Of a stretch of DNA of 64,000 nt, positions 1 through 7,859 are shown piece after piece. A program made the position numbers and the translations under genes. Below the pieces are notes generated by a model. The model did not search any database and was not told where the DNA came from. It saw only the letters and a list, made by a program, of their open reading frames with translations. How positions within the stretch are numbered: the stretch's first letter is position 1; the number at the start of each line of letters is the position of its first letter. The DNA is taken from the NCBI GenBank assembly GCA_016192135.1, contig JACPUR010000021.1, forward strand, positions 1-64,000. Reading direction: 5' to 3'. This DNA is from Candidatus Tectomicrobia bacterium. GTDB taxonomy: Bacteria > UBA8248.

Positions 1-264
1 CAGGCCATCTTCGCGCGGCGGGGCGCCTTCGAGCGCATCGGGGGCTACGCCGGCCTGCCCCTCTTCGAGGACTGGGACCTCTGCACCCGCCTGAAGCGCG
101 AGGGAAGGCTCGCGATCATCCCCGCCCCCGTCCTGACGAGCGCCCGGCGCATCGAGGCCTGGGGCAAGTGGAAGTGCTTCAAGCTCTGGTGGGGGCTCAG
201 CCTCCTCTACGCCCTGGGCGTCCCGGCGGAGAGGCTGGCGAGGTTTTATGAGGATGTGAGGTAG
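1..264 (+). CDS. Glycosyltransferase family 2, C-terminal part (5' end outside window)
   Basis: The reading frame is open from the first base and stops at TAG 262-264, giving 87 residues. It contains FEDWDLCTRLKREG, the usual acceptor/catalytic-base region of GT-A glycosyltransferases (an E-D-x-D/E motif followed by a basic stretch), and a C-terminal segment rich in Trp, Leu and Lys that may sit at the membrane. The motif resembles the short bacterial family-2 transferases that carry a [Y/F]xEDW[D/E] signature. The acceptor and donor cannot be told from this fragment. The next gene is convergent and begins its stop codon three bases later. Confidence 0.7.
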   Translation, partial: QAIFARRGAFERIGGYAGLPLFEDWDLCTRLKREGRLAIIPAPVLTSARRIEAWGKWKCFKLWWGLSLLYALGVPAERLARFYEDVR

Positions 265-266
265 GG

Positions 267-2780
267 CTATCCCCCCCTCCTCGGCGGGGGGCCGGGGGGC
301 GGCGGGGGCGAGGGGGGCTGGCCGCCGGGCTCGTCTTTTTTCCCGGCCTCCTCGTCCTCGTCCTTCTTGTCCTTCCCGTCGCCCCGGCGGAAGCGGCTGA
401 TGTCGTCGTACATTTGGCGGAGGCGGGCCTCGGCGCGGCCGTGGACGCTCTCGGGCGGGAAGTCGCCCGTCCCGGGGTCGCGCTCCCCGGCGGGGACCCC
501 GGTGAGGAGGGAGATGCCCTGGTCGGCGTCCCGGACGGGGTAGATGCGGAACTTCCCCGCGCGCACCGCCTCGATCACCTCGTCGCGCAGCATGAGGTTC
601 TTGACGTTGGGCTCGGGGATGAGGACGCCCTGGTCCCCGGTGAGCCCGCCCTTCTCCTTGCAGATCTCGAAGAAGCCCTCGATCTTCTCGTTCACCCCGC
701 CGATGGGCTGGATCTCGCCGCGCTGGTTGATGGAGCCCGTCACCGCGAGCCCCTGCTTGACGGGAAGCCCCGAGAGGCTGCTCAGGATGGCGTAGAGCTC
801 GGTGGAGGAGGCGCTGTCTCCGTCCACGCCGCTGTAGTTCTGCTCGAAGGTGATGCTGGCCGAGAGCGCGAGGGGGCGCCGCCGGGCGTAGAGGCCGCCC
901 AGGTAGCCCTGGAGGATGAGCATGCCCTTGTCGTGGATGCTGCCGGAGAGCTTGCTCTCGCGCTCGACGTTCACCACCCCGCGCTCGCCGATGAAGGTCT
1001 GGGCGGTGATGCGGGAGGGCTTGCCGAACACGTAGTCCCCCAGGTCCATCACCGCGAGGCCGTTCACCTGCCCGACGACCGCGCCCTGGACGTCGATGAA
1101 GAGAGTGCCCTCGAGGATGAGCTCGCGGAGGCGCTCGTCGATGAGGTCGGAGCGGCGGCGCTTCTCCCGGACGGCCCGCAGGATCTGCTCCCGCCCGACC
1201 TCGGAGACCCCCTCCTCCCGGGCCCAGTGGTCCGCCTCGATGATGGTTTCGTGCACCTCGCCGAAGCGGGCGGAGAGCTTGCGCTGGTGGGCGACGGCCC
1301 GGGCGCTCTCCTCGAGGAGGGCGGCGACGGCGTCGTCCCGGAACGGCATGAGGTCGGACTTGTTGCGGTGGAACTCGATGAACTCGCGGTAGTCCCGCAG
1401 GCTCTCCGGCGTGCGGTCGATGGCCGAGCTGAAGTCGGCCTTCACCTTGAAGAGCTTCTGGAAGTCCTCGTCGTGGTGGAGGAGGAGGTAGTAGAGCGTC
1501 GGGCTCCCCATGAGGATGACCTTGACGTCCACGGGCACCGGGTCGGGCTTGATGCCCCCCTGCGTCCAGCCGTAGGTTTCCCCCAGGTCCTCGATGCGCA
1601 CGCAGCGGGTGCGGATGGCGCGCTTGAGGGCGGGCCAGACGCCTGGGTTGATGAGCGCGTCGAGGGCGTTGAGGAGGAGGAAACCCCCGTTCGCCCGGAT
1701 CATGGAGCCGGCCCGGATCATGGTGAAGTCGGTGGTGTAGGCGCCGAATACCGCCCGGCGCTCGACCCGGCCGAAGAGGTTGCTGAAGTTGGGGTTGGAC
1801 TCGAAGACGACGGGGGCGCCGTCCATGTCGCTCGTGTCCACGGCCAGGTTGACGGTGTAGATCTTGAAGGGGTCCTCCTCCTGGCCGCGGCGCATGGCCA
1901 GGAAGGGCATCTGGGGCTGGTTCTCCTCCTCGGGGCGGAAGTGCTGGAGGTTGCCCAGGATGTGCTCCTGCACCTTGTCCAGGAACTCGCGGACCTTCTG
2001 GAAGTCGCGGTATTTCTCGCGCAGGTCGTCGATGGGCCCCCGGACGGCGGTCAGGGCGATGTCCTTCTCGAGGTTGCGGATGCGCCCGCGAAGCTCCTTC
2101 TCCAGGGCCCGCGTCTGCTTGACGAACTCCCCCACGTGCTCGTTGAAGGCGTTGCGCGACTGCGCGATGCGCTCCCGCTCCTCGGGCGCGAGCTTCTCGA
2201 AGGTCTCCTCGGTGGCGGGCTCCCCGTTGATGAGCGGGATGAGGGCGAAGCCGCCCTGGCCGGGGCGGACGGCGAAGCCGGCCTCCTTCGCCTTCTCCTC
2301 GAGCTGGCTCAGCAGCTCCTGCTGGCGCGCCTGAATGGACTCGATGATCTGCTTGCGCTCGGCCTCGTGGGCCTCGTCCTCGAAGGCCTTGGGGATGGCG
2401 TCGCGCAGCTCGACCACGAGGGAGTCCACGTCGTCGCGGAACGAGCGCCCCAGGCCCGGCGGGAACTTCAGCCAGAGCGGCCGCTCCGGGTCGTCGAAGT
2501 CGTGGACGAAGGCGAGGGAGCTGGGGATGGCGCGCTCGGCGGCGATCCGCTCGCAGATGGAGCGGCACATAGTGTAGCGCCCCGTGCCCGGGGGCCCGGA
2601 GAGGAAGATGTTGAACTCGGGCGAGCGGACCTCGAGGCCGAAGGCGAGGGCGCGCTGGGCGCGCTGCTGCCCGATGAACTTCTCGTTCGCGGGCGGGCTC
2701 CCGTCCGCCGGGAGCGGCTCGCCCAGATCGCAGCGCCACCGCAAGGCTTCGGGCGGAAGAGGCTGGGGCAGTTCGGCCAT
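267..2780 (-). CDS. Lon-like ATP-dependent protease (AAA+ / S16 family)
   Basis: Predicted cytosolic AAA+ protease of the LonB-like group that lacks the classical Lon N-terminal domain. From the start chosen here the protein is 837 residues. A Walker A motif, GPPGTGRYT, lies near residues 62-70, and a long charged alpha-helical insertion covers about 130-290. The C-terminal S16 protease domain holds the catalytic Ser in GDSASSTEL (about residue 656) and the catalytic Lys in GGVNEKIEGFF (about 699). A low-complexity acidic and Pro-rich tail ends the protein. An in-frame ATG lies 60 bases upstream (2840), but the ATG at 2780 is preceded by GGAGG at good spacing and starts MAELPQPLP, so it is preferred. 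Substrates cannot be inferred. Confidence 0.93.
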   Translation of the reverse strand: MAELPQPLPPEALRWRCDLGEPLPADGSPPANEKFIGQQRAQRALAFGLEVRSPEFNIFLSGPPGTGRYTMCRSICERIAAERAIPSSLAFVHDFDDPERPLWLKFPPGLGRSFRDDVDSLVVELRDAIPKAFEDEAHEAERKQIIESIQARQQELLSQLEEKAKEAGFAVRPGQGGFALIPLINGEPATEETFEKLAPEERERIAQSRNAFNEHVGEFVKQTRALEKELRGRIRNLEKDIALTAVRGPIDDLREKYRDFQKVREFLDKVQEHILGNLQHFRPEEENQPQMPFLAMRRGQEEDPFKIYTVNLAVDTSDMDGAPVVFESNPNFSNLFGRVERRAVFGAYTTDFTMIRAGSMIRANGGFLLLNALDALINPGVWPALKRAIRTRCVRIEDLGETYGWTQGGIKPDPVPVDVKVILMGSPTLYYLLLHHDEDFQKLFKVKADFSSAIDRTPESLRDYREFIEFHRNKSDLMPFRDDAVAALLEESARAVAHQRKLSARFGEVHETIIEADHWAREEGVSEVGREQILRAVREKRRRSDLIDERLRELILEGTLFIDVQGAVVGQVNGLAVMDLGDYVFGKPSRITAQTFIGERGVVNVERESKLSGSIHDKGMLILQGYLGGLYARRRPLALSASITFEQNYSGVDGDSASSTELYAILSSLSGLPVKQGLAVTGSINQRGEIQPIGGVNEKIEGFFEICKEKGGLTGDQGVLIPEPNVKNLMLRDEVIEAVRAGKFRIYPVRDADQGISLLTGVPAGERDPGTGDFPPESVHGRAEARLRQMYDDISRFRRGDGKDKKDEDEEAGKKDEPGGQPPSPPPPPGPPPRRGG

Positions 2781-2998
2781 CGGACCCTCCGTTTCCTGCG
2801 GGAAAAAGAGAGCGCCCCCGGGAGGGGGAGGGAGTTTCATCTTAACAGCTTTTCCGGCCCTGGCGACCGCGCCGAACCCTCAACTTTCGGGACGTTTCCC
2901 CTGACCCGGGCGAAGGCGGCGCGAAGGCGTTCCGCGGGGCGCGAAATTGGATGATGCCTCCCGGGCGCACGCCGGACCTAAGCGAGGAGGACGACCCC

Positions 2999-3334
2999 GT
3001 GGCGACGATGGAGGACTTCGAGAAGCTGGACATCCGGATGGGGCGGGTCATCGAGGCGGAGGACTTCCCGGAGGCCCGCAAGCCCGCCTACAAGCTCACC
3101 ATCGACTTCGGCCCCGAGGTGGGCCTGAAGCGGAGCGCCGCCCAGATCACGGCGCTCTACACCAAGGAGGAGTTGCGCGGGCGCCTCGTGCTGGGGGTGG
3201 TGAACTTCCCGCCCCGGAGGATCGGGCCCTTCCTCTCGGAGGTGCTCACGCTGGGCGTCCCGGACGCGGAGGGCCGCGTCGTCCTCGCCGCCCCGGACCC
3301 AAAGGGCGCGGTCGTGGGCGGGCGGCTGTTCTGA
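2999..3334 (+). CDS. csaA: CsaA-type tRNA-binding-domain protein
   Basis: Small OB-fold protein of the EMAP-II/tRNA-binding family. The Bacillus relative, CsaA, is described as an export-related chaperone. Conserved stretches are MGRVIEAEDFPEARKPAYKL, IDFGPEVGLKRSAAQIT, LVLGVVNFPPRRIGPFLSEV and a C-terminal GGRLF. A GTG at 2999 is preceded by GAGGAGG with 8 bases of spacing and gives 111 residues, the usual family length. An upstream ATG at 2951 and a downstream ATG at 3008 are alternatives. A diverged, frameshifted copy of the last third of this gene lies downstream at 3981-4093, on the far side of the next gene. Confidence 0.9.
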   Translation: MATMEDFEKLDIRMGRVIEAEDFPEARKPAYKLTIDFGPEVGLKRSAAQITALYTKEELRGRLVLGVVNFPPRRIGPFLSEVLTLGVPDAEGRVVLAAPDPKGAVVGGRLF

Positions 3335-3453
3335 GCCCACCCCTCCTCAAACCGGACCCGGGCGGAAGCCGCCTTCTCCCTTGCCCTTCTCCTCCAGGGA
3401 AACCATACTGGCAGAAGGCCGTTTCATTTCCCCTGCCCATGAAGGAGGACGCC

Positions 3454-3975
3454 ATGGACGCCGCCATGAACGCCGCCGAGAGGAGCCGGCTCGCCGAGGA
3501 GATCGGTGAGCTCGCCCGCGCGTACGACATGAAGTTCGCCGGCTGAACGCAGTCCGTTCTTGCAGCTCTGCAAGAAAAGCTGGGTATGGAAGATGAAGGC
3601 GCCTTCCGGGCGGGCAGCGCGCTCGCGGGCGGGGTGGCCCGGATGGGAGCCACCTGCGGCGCCCTGACCGGCGCCGTCATGGCGGTCGGCCTGGAGGTGG
3701 GAAGGGCACGGCTGGAGGACACGGAGCAGTACGCGAGGGCGATGGCCCCCGCCCAGGAGGTGTACCGGCGCTTCGAGGCGGCGGAAGGCTCGTCCCAATG
3801 CCTGGAGATCCACGAGAAGCTCTACGGGCGGGGCTTCCTGCTCGCCGACCCCGAGCAGCGCAAGGCCTTCCTGGAGGCGGGCGGGCACAGCGCGGCTGGA
3901 TGCCCGAGCGTGTGCTACGAGGCCGCCAAGATCGCGGCGGACGTGATCCTCGCCCTGCGCGAGGGGGAGGCCTAG
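3454..3975 (+). CDS. Selenoprotein of the C_GCAxxG_C_C redox family (in-frame UGA = Sec)
   Basis: Putative thiol/selenol redox protein. One frame runs from ATG 3454 (AAGGAGGA just upstream) to TAG 3973-3975, interrupted only by TGA at 3544-3546. Read through, the protein is 173 residues with Sec at position 31 in FAGUTQSVLAALQEKLG, where relatives have the first conserved Cys (typically NCAQ/NCAE before the VLLALQE helix). The other signature cysteines follow: CGALTG near residue 68, then a Cys in SSQCLEIHEKLYG and two in GCPSVCYEAAK. A SECIS-like hairpin begins right after the UGA. Without read-through the product would be a 30-residue stub, yet the downstream part is fully conserved and opens at a mid-domain Met, so a pseudogene is unlikely. 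The electron partner is unknown. The gene lies between csaA and a second selenoprotein gene on the opposite strand. Confidence 0.88.
3544..3579 (+). promoter_or_regulatory. UGA (Sec) codon with bacterial SECIS hairpin
   Basis: TGA at 3544-3546 is followed by TTCTTGC (3557-3563), the loop AGCTCT (3564-3569) and GCAAGAA (3570-3576). Two further C-G/A-U pairings can shorten the loop. The segment TTGCAGCTCTGCAA closely matches the apical part of the E. coli fdhF SECIS (TTGCAGGTCTGCA), and the distance from UGA to the loop is the same to within one base. Confidence 0.82.
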
Positions 3976-3980
3976 CGGAG

Positions 3981-4093
3981 CCGGGCCCGTTCCTCTCGGA
4001 GGTGCTCACGCTGGGCGTCCCGGACGCGGAGGGCCGGTCGTTCTAATCGCCCCCGATCCGAAGGGAGCCGCCGTGGGCGGGCGGCTGTTCTAG
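3981..4093 (+). pseudogene. csaA 3'-end relic
   Basis: This stretch repeats the last third of csaA. Bases 3990-4036 are identical to 3230-3276 (47 bp), and 4073-4091 are identical to 3314-3332. The part between has diverged and lost one base, which brings a TAA into the csaA frame at about 4043. There is no start codon or upstream csaA sequence, so it is non-coding. It lies between the stop of the selenoprotein gene and the stop of the convergent GrdB-like gene, so the selenoprotein gene is bracketed by direct repeats of the csaA end. Confidence 0.85.
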
Positions 4094-4100
4094 TCCCCTC

Positions 4101-4991
4101 CTACACCAGGTCCGGCCGCTCCTCGTCGCGGTAGTGGGCGAAGCCCTTGGGCGCCGTGCCCTTCGCCCGGTGGACGTGCATGGGAGCGGGGGTGAGGGGA
4201 TGCCACTGCGTCTGGTCCGGAGGCTCGGGCCACTCGTAGGGCAGGTGGACGTAGGCGTTCGGCCCCGCGGCCTCCCCGAGCAGCTCACACATGTCGTCGC
4301 AAATCTGGCGTTGGCCCGCGCGGTCCCCGACCATGCCCAGGATGCGCGCGAAGGGGTACTGGATGAAGGCCGCGCGCGGCACGCAGACCTTCTCCGTCAC
4401 GTCCGGCTGGTTGCTGATGGAGACGGTGGCGACCCCGGCTTTCTCAAGCTCGCGCTGCAGCAGTCCCACGGACCGCATGCAGAGGGGTCAGACGGGGAAG
4501 AGAAACGCCGCGTCCACCCCCTCGGCCTTCATCCGGGCCGCCATCCGGGGGGCGGTCTGCTTGATGAGGGGGTTGAAGTTCGGGATGTAGCCCATGATGG
4601 AGTAGAGGGTGTCGGCGAGGCGGCCGATCTTCCCCTCGCGCTCGTAGTCCAGGAAGATGTCCACCGGGAAGGCCACGTTGCGGTCGGCCTTCAGGTACTC
4701 CGTGTTGATGTGGAGGTGGGTGTACTCGCAGTCGTCCTGGCCCGCCGTGCGGGGGATCTCCCGGTGGGTCGGGTCCCCCCACTGGGGCTCGCGCCACTCG
4801 CGCTCGTAGTCGAAGGAAACGTCCCCCTTCAGGTAGATCCCCGCCGTCGAGACGAGGGTGACGCGGCACTCGGAGAGCGGCTTGCCGAGGGGCGTCCAGG
4901 GGGTCTTCGAGGGGTCGGCCGGGCGCATCTGATCGAGGCGGTCCCGGGCGCCGGGATAGAACGCATAGCTGTCCACTTTCGTGATGGGCAT
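4101..4991 (-). CDS. GrdB/PrdB-like reductase-family selenoprotein (in-frame UGA = Sec)
   Basis: Member of the glycine/betaine/sarcosine/D-proline reductase selenoprotein B family, or a short relative of it. The ATG at 4991-4989 has CCAGGAG upstream. The frame runs to 4101 with a single internal TGA at 4490-4488. Read through, it gives 296 residues with Sec at 168 in FLFPVUPLCMRS, a UxxC redox motif at the position where GrdB/PrdB proteins carry their reactive selenocysteine. Conserved flanking text includes VTLVSTAGIYLKGDVSFD near the N-terminus and TVSISNQPDVTEKVCVPRA after the Sec. A SECIS-like hairpin follows the UGA. True glycine reductase needs GrdA and GrdC/D partners, and none is nearby, so the substrate is open. 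It is probably a stand-alone reductase of the PrdB-like group seen in marine metagenomes. Confidence 0.87.
4460..4490 (-). promoter_or_regulatory. UGA (Sec) codon with bacterial SECIS hairpin
   Basis: On the minus strand TGA (4490-4488) is followed by 11 bases, then GCGGTCC (4476-4470), the loop GTG (4469-4467) and GGACTGC (4466-4460). These form a 7-bp stem with one G-U pair. The loop begins 18 bases after the UGA, as in fdhF, and carries the G expected in the first loop positions. Confidence 0.75.
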
Positions 4992-5033
4992 GAGGGCTCC
5001 TGGAAGAAATGAAACGTCCGTTTGCCTGTAGGA

Positions 5034-5107
5034 TGTCATTCTGAGCGAAGCGAAGAATCTTCGTCAGCGGCCACTCGCGTAGATTCCTCGCTGCGCTCGG
5101 AATGACA
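5034..5107. repeat. MITE/REP-like palindromic repeat (TGTCATTC...GAATGACA)
   Basis: A 74-base element whose ends are near-perfect inverted repeats of about 27 bases: TGTCATTCTGAGCGAAGCGA at the left and the reverse complement of TGTCATTCCGAGCGCAGCGA at the right. A truncated relative lies at 11636-11662. It has no coding capacity. Elements of this type are widely dispersed in environmental genomes. It lies between the GrdB-like gene start and the next gene. Confidence 0.8.
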
Positions 5108-5153
5108 ACCCTTTCCGCTCGATTTTATTCCCGTACCTCTCCCGATGGCGCTC

Positions 5154-5984
5154 CTAATACTTCGCGAACAACACCCCCAGGAGCTTGTCCGCCAGCTCCC
5201 GGTTCCCATCGACACGGAGCCTGCCCCCCCGCTCGGCGTCCTCGCGGGCGAGACGGCCGTAGTTCAAGAAAAGCAGCGCCTCGGCGTCGGCGGTGACGGT
5301 GGCGTCGTGGGGGCCCATGGCATCCGGCCGGAAGGAGGCCCGCTCGCCCTCGACGGCCATGCTCCAGCCGCGGTCGGGGCGCGTCGTGCAGAAGAGGTAG
5401 CGGCCGTGGAAGCCCGGCTTCTCGCGCACGTTGAAGTGGCGGCACTGGGTGGCGGGCAGGAAGGTGAGCATGCCCTCCACGCCGGGGGCGGTGGGGCGGG
5501 CGCTCTTGTCCTGGCCGAGGCGGATATCCCAGTCGTGGACGACGAGCTCGACGAGGCGCAGGCCGATCCAGGCGTCCACGGGGGTGAGGCCGCGGGGGTG
5601 CCAGCCGAGCTTGGCGAGGTCGCCCTCCCCGGCCATCTCCAGGGCCTCGACGACGAGCCGGCCCGACGACTCGAAGGCGTCCACCATGGCGGCCCGCGGG
5701 CCGGCCATGAGGGCGTCGCCCCTCTCCTTGCGGATGGCGTAGAACTCCTTGGCGTCGCCCCCGTAGGGGGGCTCGGGCGGGAGGCCCTCGACGGCGCGCC
5801 GGACGGAGTTGGCGTAGAAATCGGCACCGGTGGTGATGTGGGCGACGGCGTCCTGCGCGGCCCAGCCGGGGCAGAAGGTGGGGGTGGTCCAGTCCTTCTC
5901 GCTAAAACCCCGCCAGTACGCGGCGAGGCGTTCGGTTTCGGACCGGACGAGGGGCACGCGGGAGAGATATTCTTTGGGCGTCAC
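5154..5984 (-). CDS. DinB-fold maleylpyruvate isomerase-like protein (TIGR03083/03086 type)
   Basis: Predicted 276-residue cytosolic protein with the N-terminal four-helix DinB-like metal-binding domain typical of thiol-dependent transferases and isomerases. Visible landmarks are the family motifs CPGWAAQDAVAHITTGADFY (His ligand region, about residues 37-56) and VELVVHDWDIR (a second His region). A C-terminal sterol-carrier-like segment ends ...VDGNRELADKLLGVLF. Family members are often mycothiol-dependent in Actinobacteria, and the thiol cofactor here is unknown. The start is GTG at 5984, preceded by AAGGAG at 7 bases. The open frame extends to 6173, but the extra N-terminus is low-complexity and not family-like. 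Confidence 0.75.
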   Translation of the reverse strand: MTPKEYLSRVPLVRSETERLAAYWRGFSEKDWTTPTFCPGWAAQDAVAHITTGADFYANSVRRAVEGLPPEPPYGGDAKEFYAIRKERGDALMAGPRAAMVDAFESSGRLVVEALEMAGEGDLAKLGWHPRGLTPVDAWIGLRLVELVVHDWDIRLGQDKSARPTAPGVEGMLTFLPATQCRHFNVREKPGFHGRYLFCTTRPDRGWSMAVEGERASFRPDAMGPHDATVTADAEALLFLNYGRLAREDAERGGRLRVDGNRELADKLLGVLFAKY

Positions 5985-6185
5985 GAGGCAGCTCCTTCCG
6001 GTGCGGTGGTGCCGCAAGGATCTCGGCCGCGCTGCGCCCGGCGGCCTGGGGGGTGCGGGAACGGAGGAAGTATACGGCGGCCCGGGGGCGTGTCCAGGGG
6101 TCCGGGCAGGCGGATCGACCCCCCGCCTGGACAACCCCGCGGACGGGTGGGAAGGTGCGTCCGGCATCTCCACCCGGGAGCGTGA

Positions 6186-7058
6186 ATGATCGACAACACC
6201 GCCGGCATCCTCTGGGCGCTCGGCGCGGCCATCATGGCCGCCTTCACGGCGGTGCTCGCCTACCGGCCCCTGCGGCAGATGGGCTTCATGGCCGCCACCC
6301 TCTTAACGAATTTCATGAACATGCTCGTGCTGGGCGCCTGGGGCTGGTGGATCTACGAGCCGGGCCAGTACAGCACCGAGGGGATGCTCTGGTTCGCGCT
6401 CATGGGAGTGACGGCCTACAGCTACGGGCGGGTGGTCTTCTATAAGGCGCTCGACATCATCGGGCCCCCGCGCCTGATGACGATCTCGACAACGGCCCCC
6501 CTGCTGAGCCTGAGCCTGGCGGTCCTCTTCCTGGGGGAGCGGCCGGGGCTCCCGGTGCTGGGGGGAACCCTGCTCGTCATCGCCGGGATCATCATGGTGA
6601 GCTACGAGCCCTCGGAGGGGCGGTGGGTGCAGAAGGGGATATTCTGGGGCTTCGCGAGCGCCCTCTCGCTCGGCGTGAGCGTCTTCCTCCGCAAGAAGGG
6701 CCTCGCCGCCATGCCGAACGTGGGGCTCACCGTGGCGTGGTCCAACCTGGTGAGCTTCCCCGTGCTCCTGGCCGTGCGGCCCCTCATGCCCCCCGTGCTC
6801 TTCCACTGGAAGATGGGCTGGGCCTTCTGGGCCATGCTGGGCGTGGGCTTCCTCAATTCCTTCAACCAGATCCTCTACAACCTGGCGGTGCTCCACGGCG
6901 AGGTGAGCGTGGTGGGGCCCATCATCTCCGCGAGCCCCGTCTTCTCGCTGCTCTTCACGGCGCTCCTGCTGCGGGACACGGACCGCATCCGCCCGGCGAC
7001 GGCGGCGGGGGTGCTGGTCACGGCCGGGGGGATGGCGGCCATCGCGCTGGGGCGTTGA
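6186..7058 (+). CDS. EamA/DMT-superfamily permease
   Basis: A 290-residue inner-membrane protein with ten predicted hydrophobic helices in two EamA repeats: roughly residues 1-140, ending LLVIAGIIMVSYEP, and 150-290, ending VLVTAGGMAAIALGR. Repeat-end motifs such as PLLSLSLAVLFLGERPG and SASPVFSLLFTALLLRDTD are typical of drug/metabolite exporters. GGGAG precedes the ATG. The substrate is not predictable. The gene is divergent from the DinB-fold gene and is followed by a flavoprotein gene 77 bases downstream. Confidence 0.88.
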   Translation: MIDNTAGILWALGAAIMAAFTAVLAYRPLRQMGFMAATLLTNFMNMLVLGAWGWWIYEPGQYSTEGMLWFALMGVTAYSYGRVVFYKALDIIGPPRLMTISTTAPLLSLSLAVLFLGERPGLPVLGGTLLVIAGIIMVSYEPSEGRWVQKGIFWGFASALSLGVSVFLRKKGLAAMPNVGLTVAWSNLVSFPVLLAVRPLMPPVLFHWKMGWAFWAMLGVGFLNSFNQILYNLAVLHGEVSVVGPIISASPVFSLLFTALLLRDTDRIRPATAAGVLVTAGGMAAIALGR

Positions 7059-7135
7059 TCGCGCGGGGCCGGAGGGGTAGATTCCGGTGATACCGACCGC
7101 GCGGACGGCTCACCCTATTTCCACGGAGACATGCC

Positions 7136-7591
7136 ATGAGCGACAAGGCCTTCATCGACCGGTTCCTGACCGAGGAAGTTCGGATGTGCCGCTTCTCCGT
7201 CACCCGCAAGGACGGCGGCCAGCTCATCCGCCCCATCTGGTACATCTGGGAGAACGGCAAGTTCCTCATCAGCACCAAGACGAGCGGCGTCCATACCCGC
7301 ATCGTGCGCCGCAACCCCAAGATCTCCGTCTGCGTGGACAAGGACACCCGCCCCTACGCCGCCGTGGTGTGCGAGGGCGAGGTGGAGCTGGTGGAGGGCG
7401 TGGGGAAGGACCACGAGCTCATCGGCCGCTGCGCCCGGCGCTATCTGCCCCCCGAGATGGCCGAGAAGTTCATGGCGGGGCCGGTGGCCCAGGTGGACCG
7501 GGTGCGCTTCATCGTCCACCCCAGGCGCTGGACCATCTGGAACCAGGGCGCGAACCCTCCGTTCGGCGCGCGGGCGGGCGTCTACGCGTAG
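7136..7591 (+). CDS. Pyridoxamine 5'-phosphate oxidase-family (PPOX) flavoprotein
   Basis: A 151-residue split-barrel protein with FLTEEVRMCRFSVTRKDGGQ, RPIWYIWENGKFLISTKTSG and RIVRRNPKISVCVDKDTRPY. This is the FMN/F420-binding fold with its typical RxxR-N-P strand pair. Such proteins oxidise or reduce small molecules, or bind F420 or heme. The exact reaction cannot be read from sequence. The ATG start follows a leader with CACGGAGAC. No obvious partner gene is adjacent. Confidence 0.82.
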   Translation: MSDKAFIDRFLTEEVRMCRFSVTRKDGGQLIRPIWYIWENGKFLISTKTSGVHTRIVRRNPKISVCVDKDTRPYAAVVCEGEVELVEGVGKDHELIGRCARRYLPPEMAEKFMAGPVAQVDRVRFIVHPRRWTIWNQGANPPFGARAGVYA

Positions 7592-7659
7592 AGAAAAAAT
7601 AGACCGAGATAGAGATGTATGAGCAGGCAAACGGAACCGACGATTGGTTCCGTTGAGCA

Positions 7660-7859
7660 ATGGGGCCGTTCCTCCCTCTCCCTTCGGGAGAGGGCCAGGG
7701 TGAGGGAGGACTGCGGTCGCTCATCGGCTTTCCCTCACCCCCTTCCCCTCTCCCTCCTCCCGAACCGGCTTGCCGGTTCGGGGACCCGAAGAGAGAGAGG
7801 GGTGATGCGGACGGGAGGGTCGGGGGCCGACGAACAGCCAAGTCAAATCCCCGCCCTAC
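7660..7859. repeat. Dispersed GC-rich palindromic element
   Basis: This intergenic stretch carries CCCTCTCCCTTCGGGAGAGGG, then a CCGAACCGGCTTGCCGGTTCGG hairpin, and ends in CCCCGCCCTACA. The same building blocks (CTCTCCC...GGGAGAG, CCCTCACCCC, CCGCCCTACAG) recur at 42368-42492, so the two belong to one non-coding repeat family. No gene is supported between 7592 and 7855. Confidence 0.65.

Noticed and set aside
414-2954. An 846-codon open frame on the plus strand opposite the Lon-like gene
   Set aside because: It is antisense to a gene with clear AAA+ and S16 motifs, is low-complexity, and results from the high GC content. Several similar long antisense frames across the window were dropped for the same reason.
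7592-7859. CRISPR-like repetition in the intergenic region
   Set aside because: The repeats are palindromic blocks of one dispersed element, not regularly spaced direct repeats with spacers. No cas genes are present.
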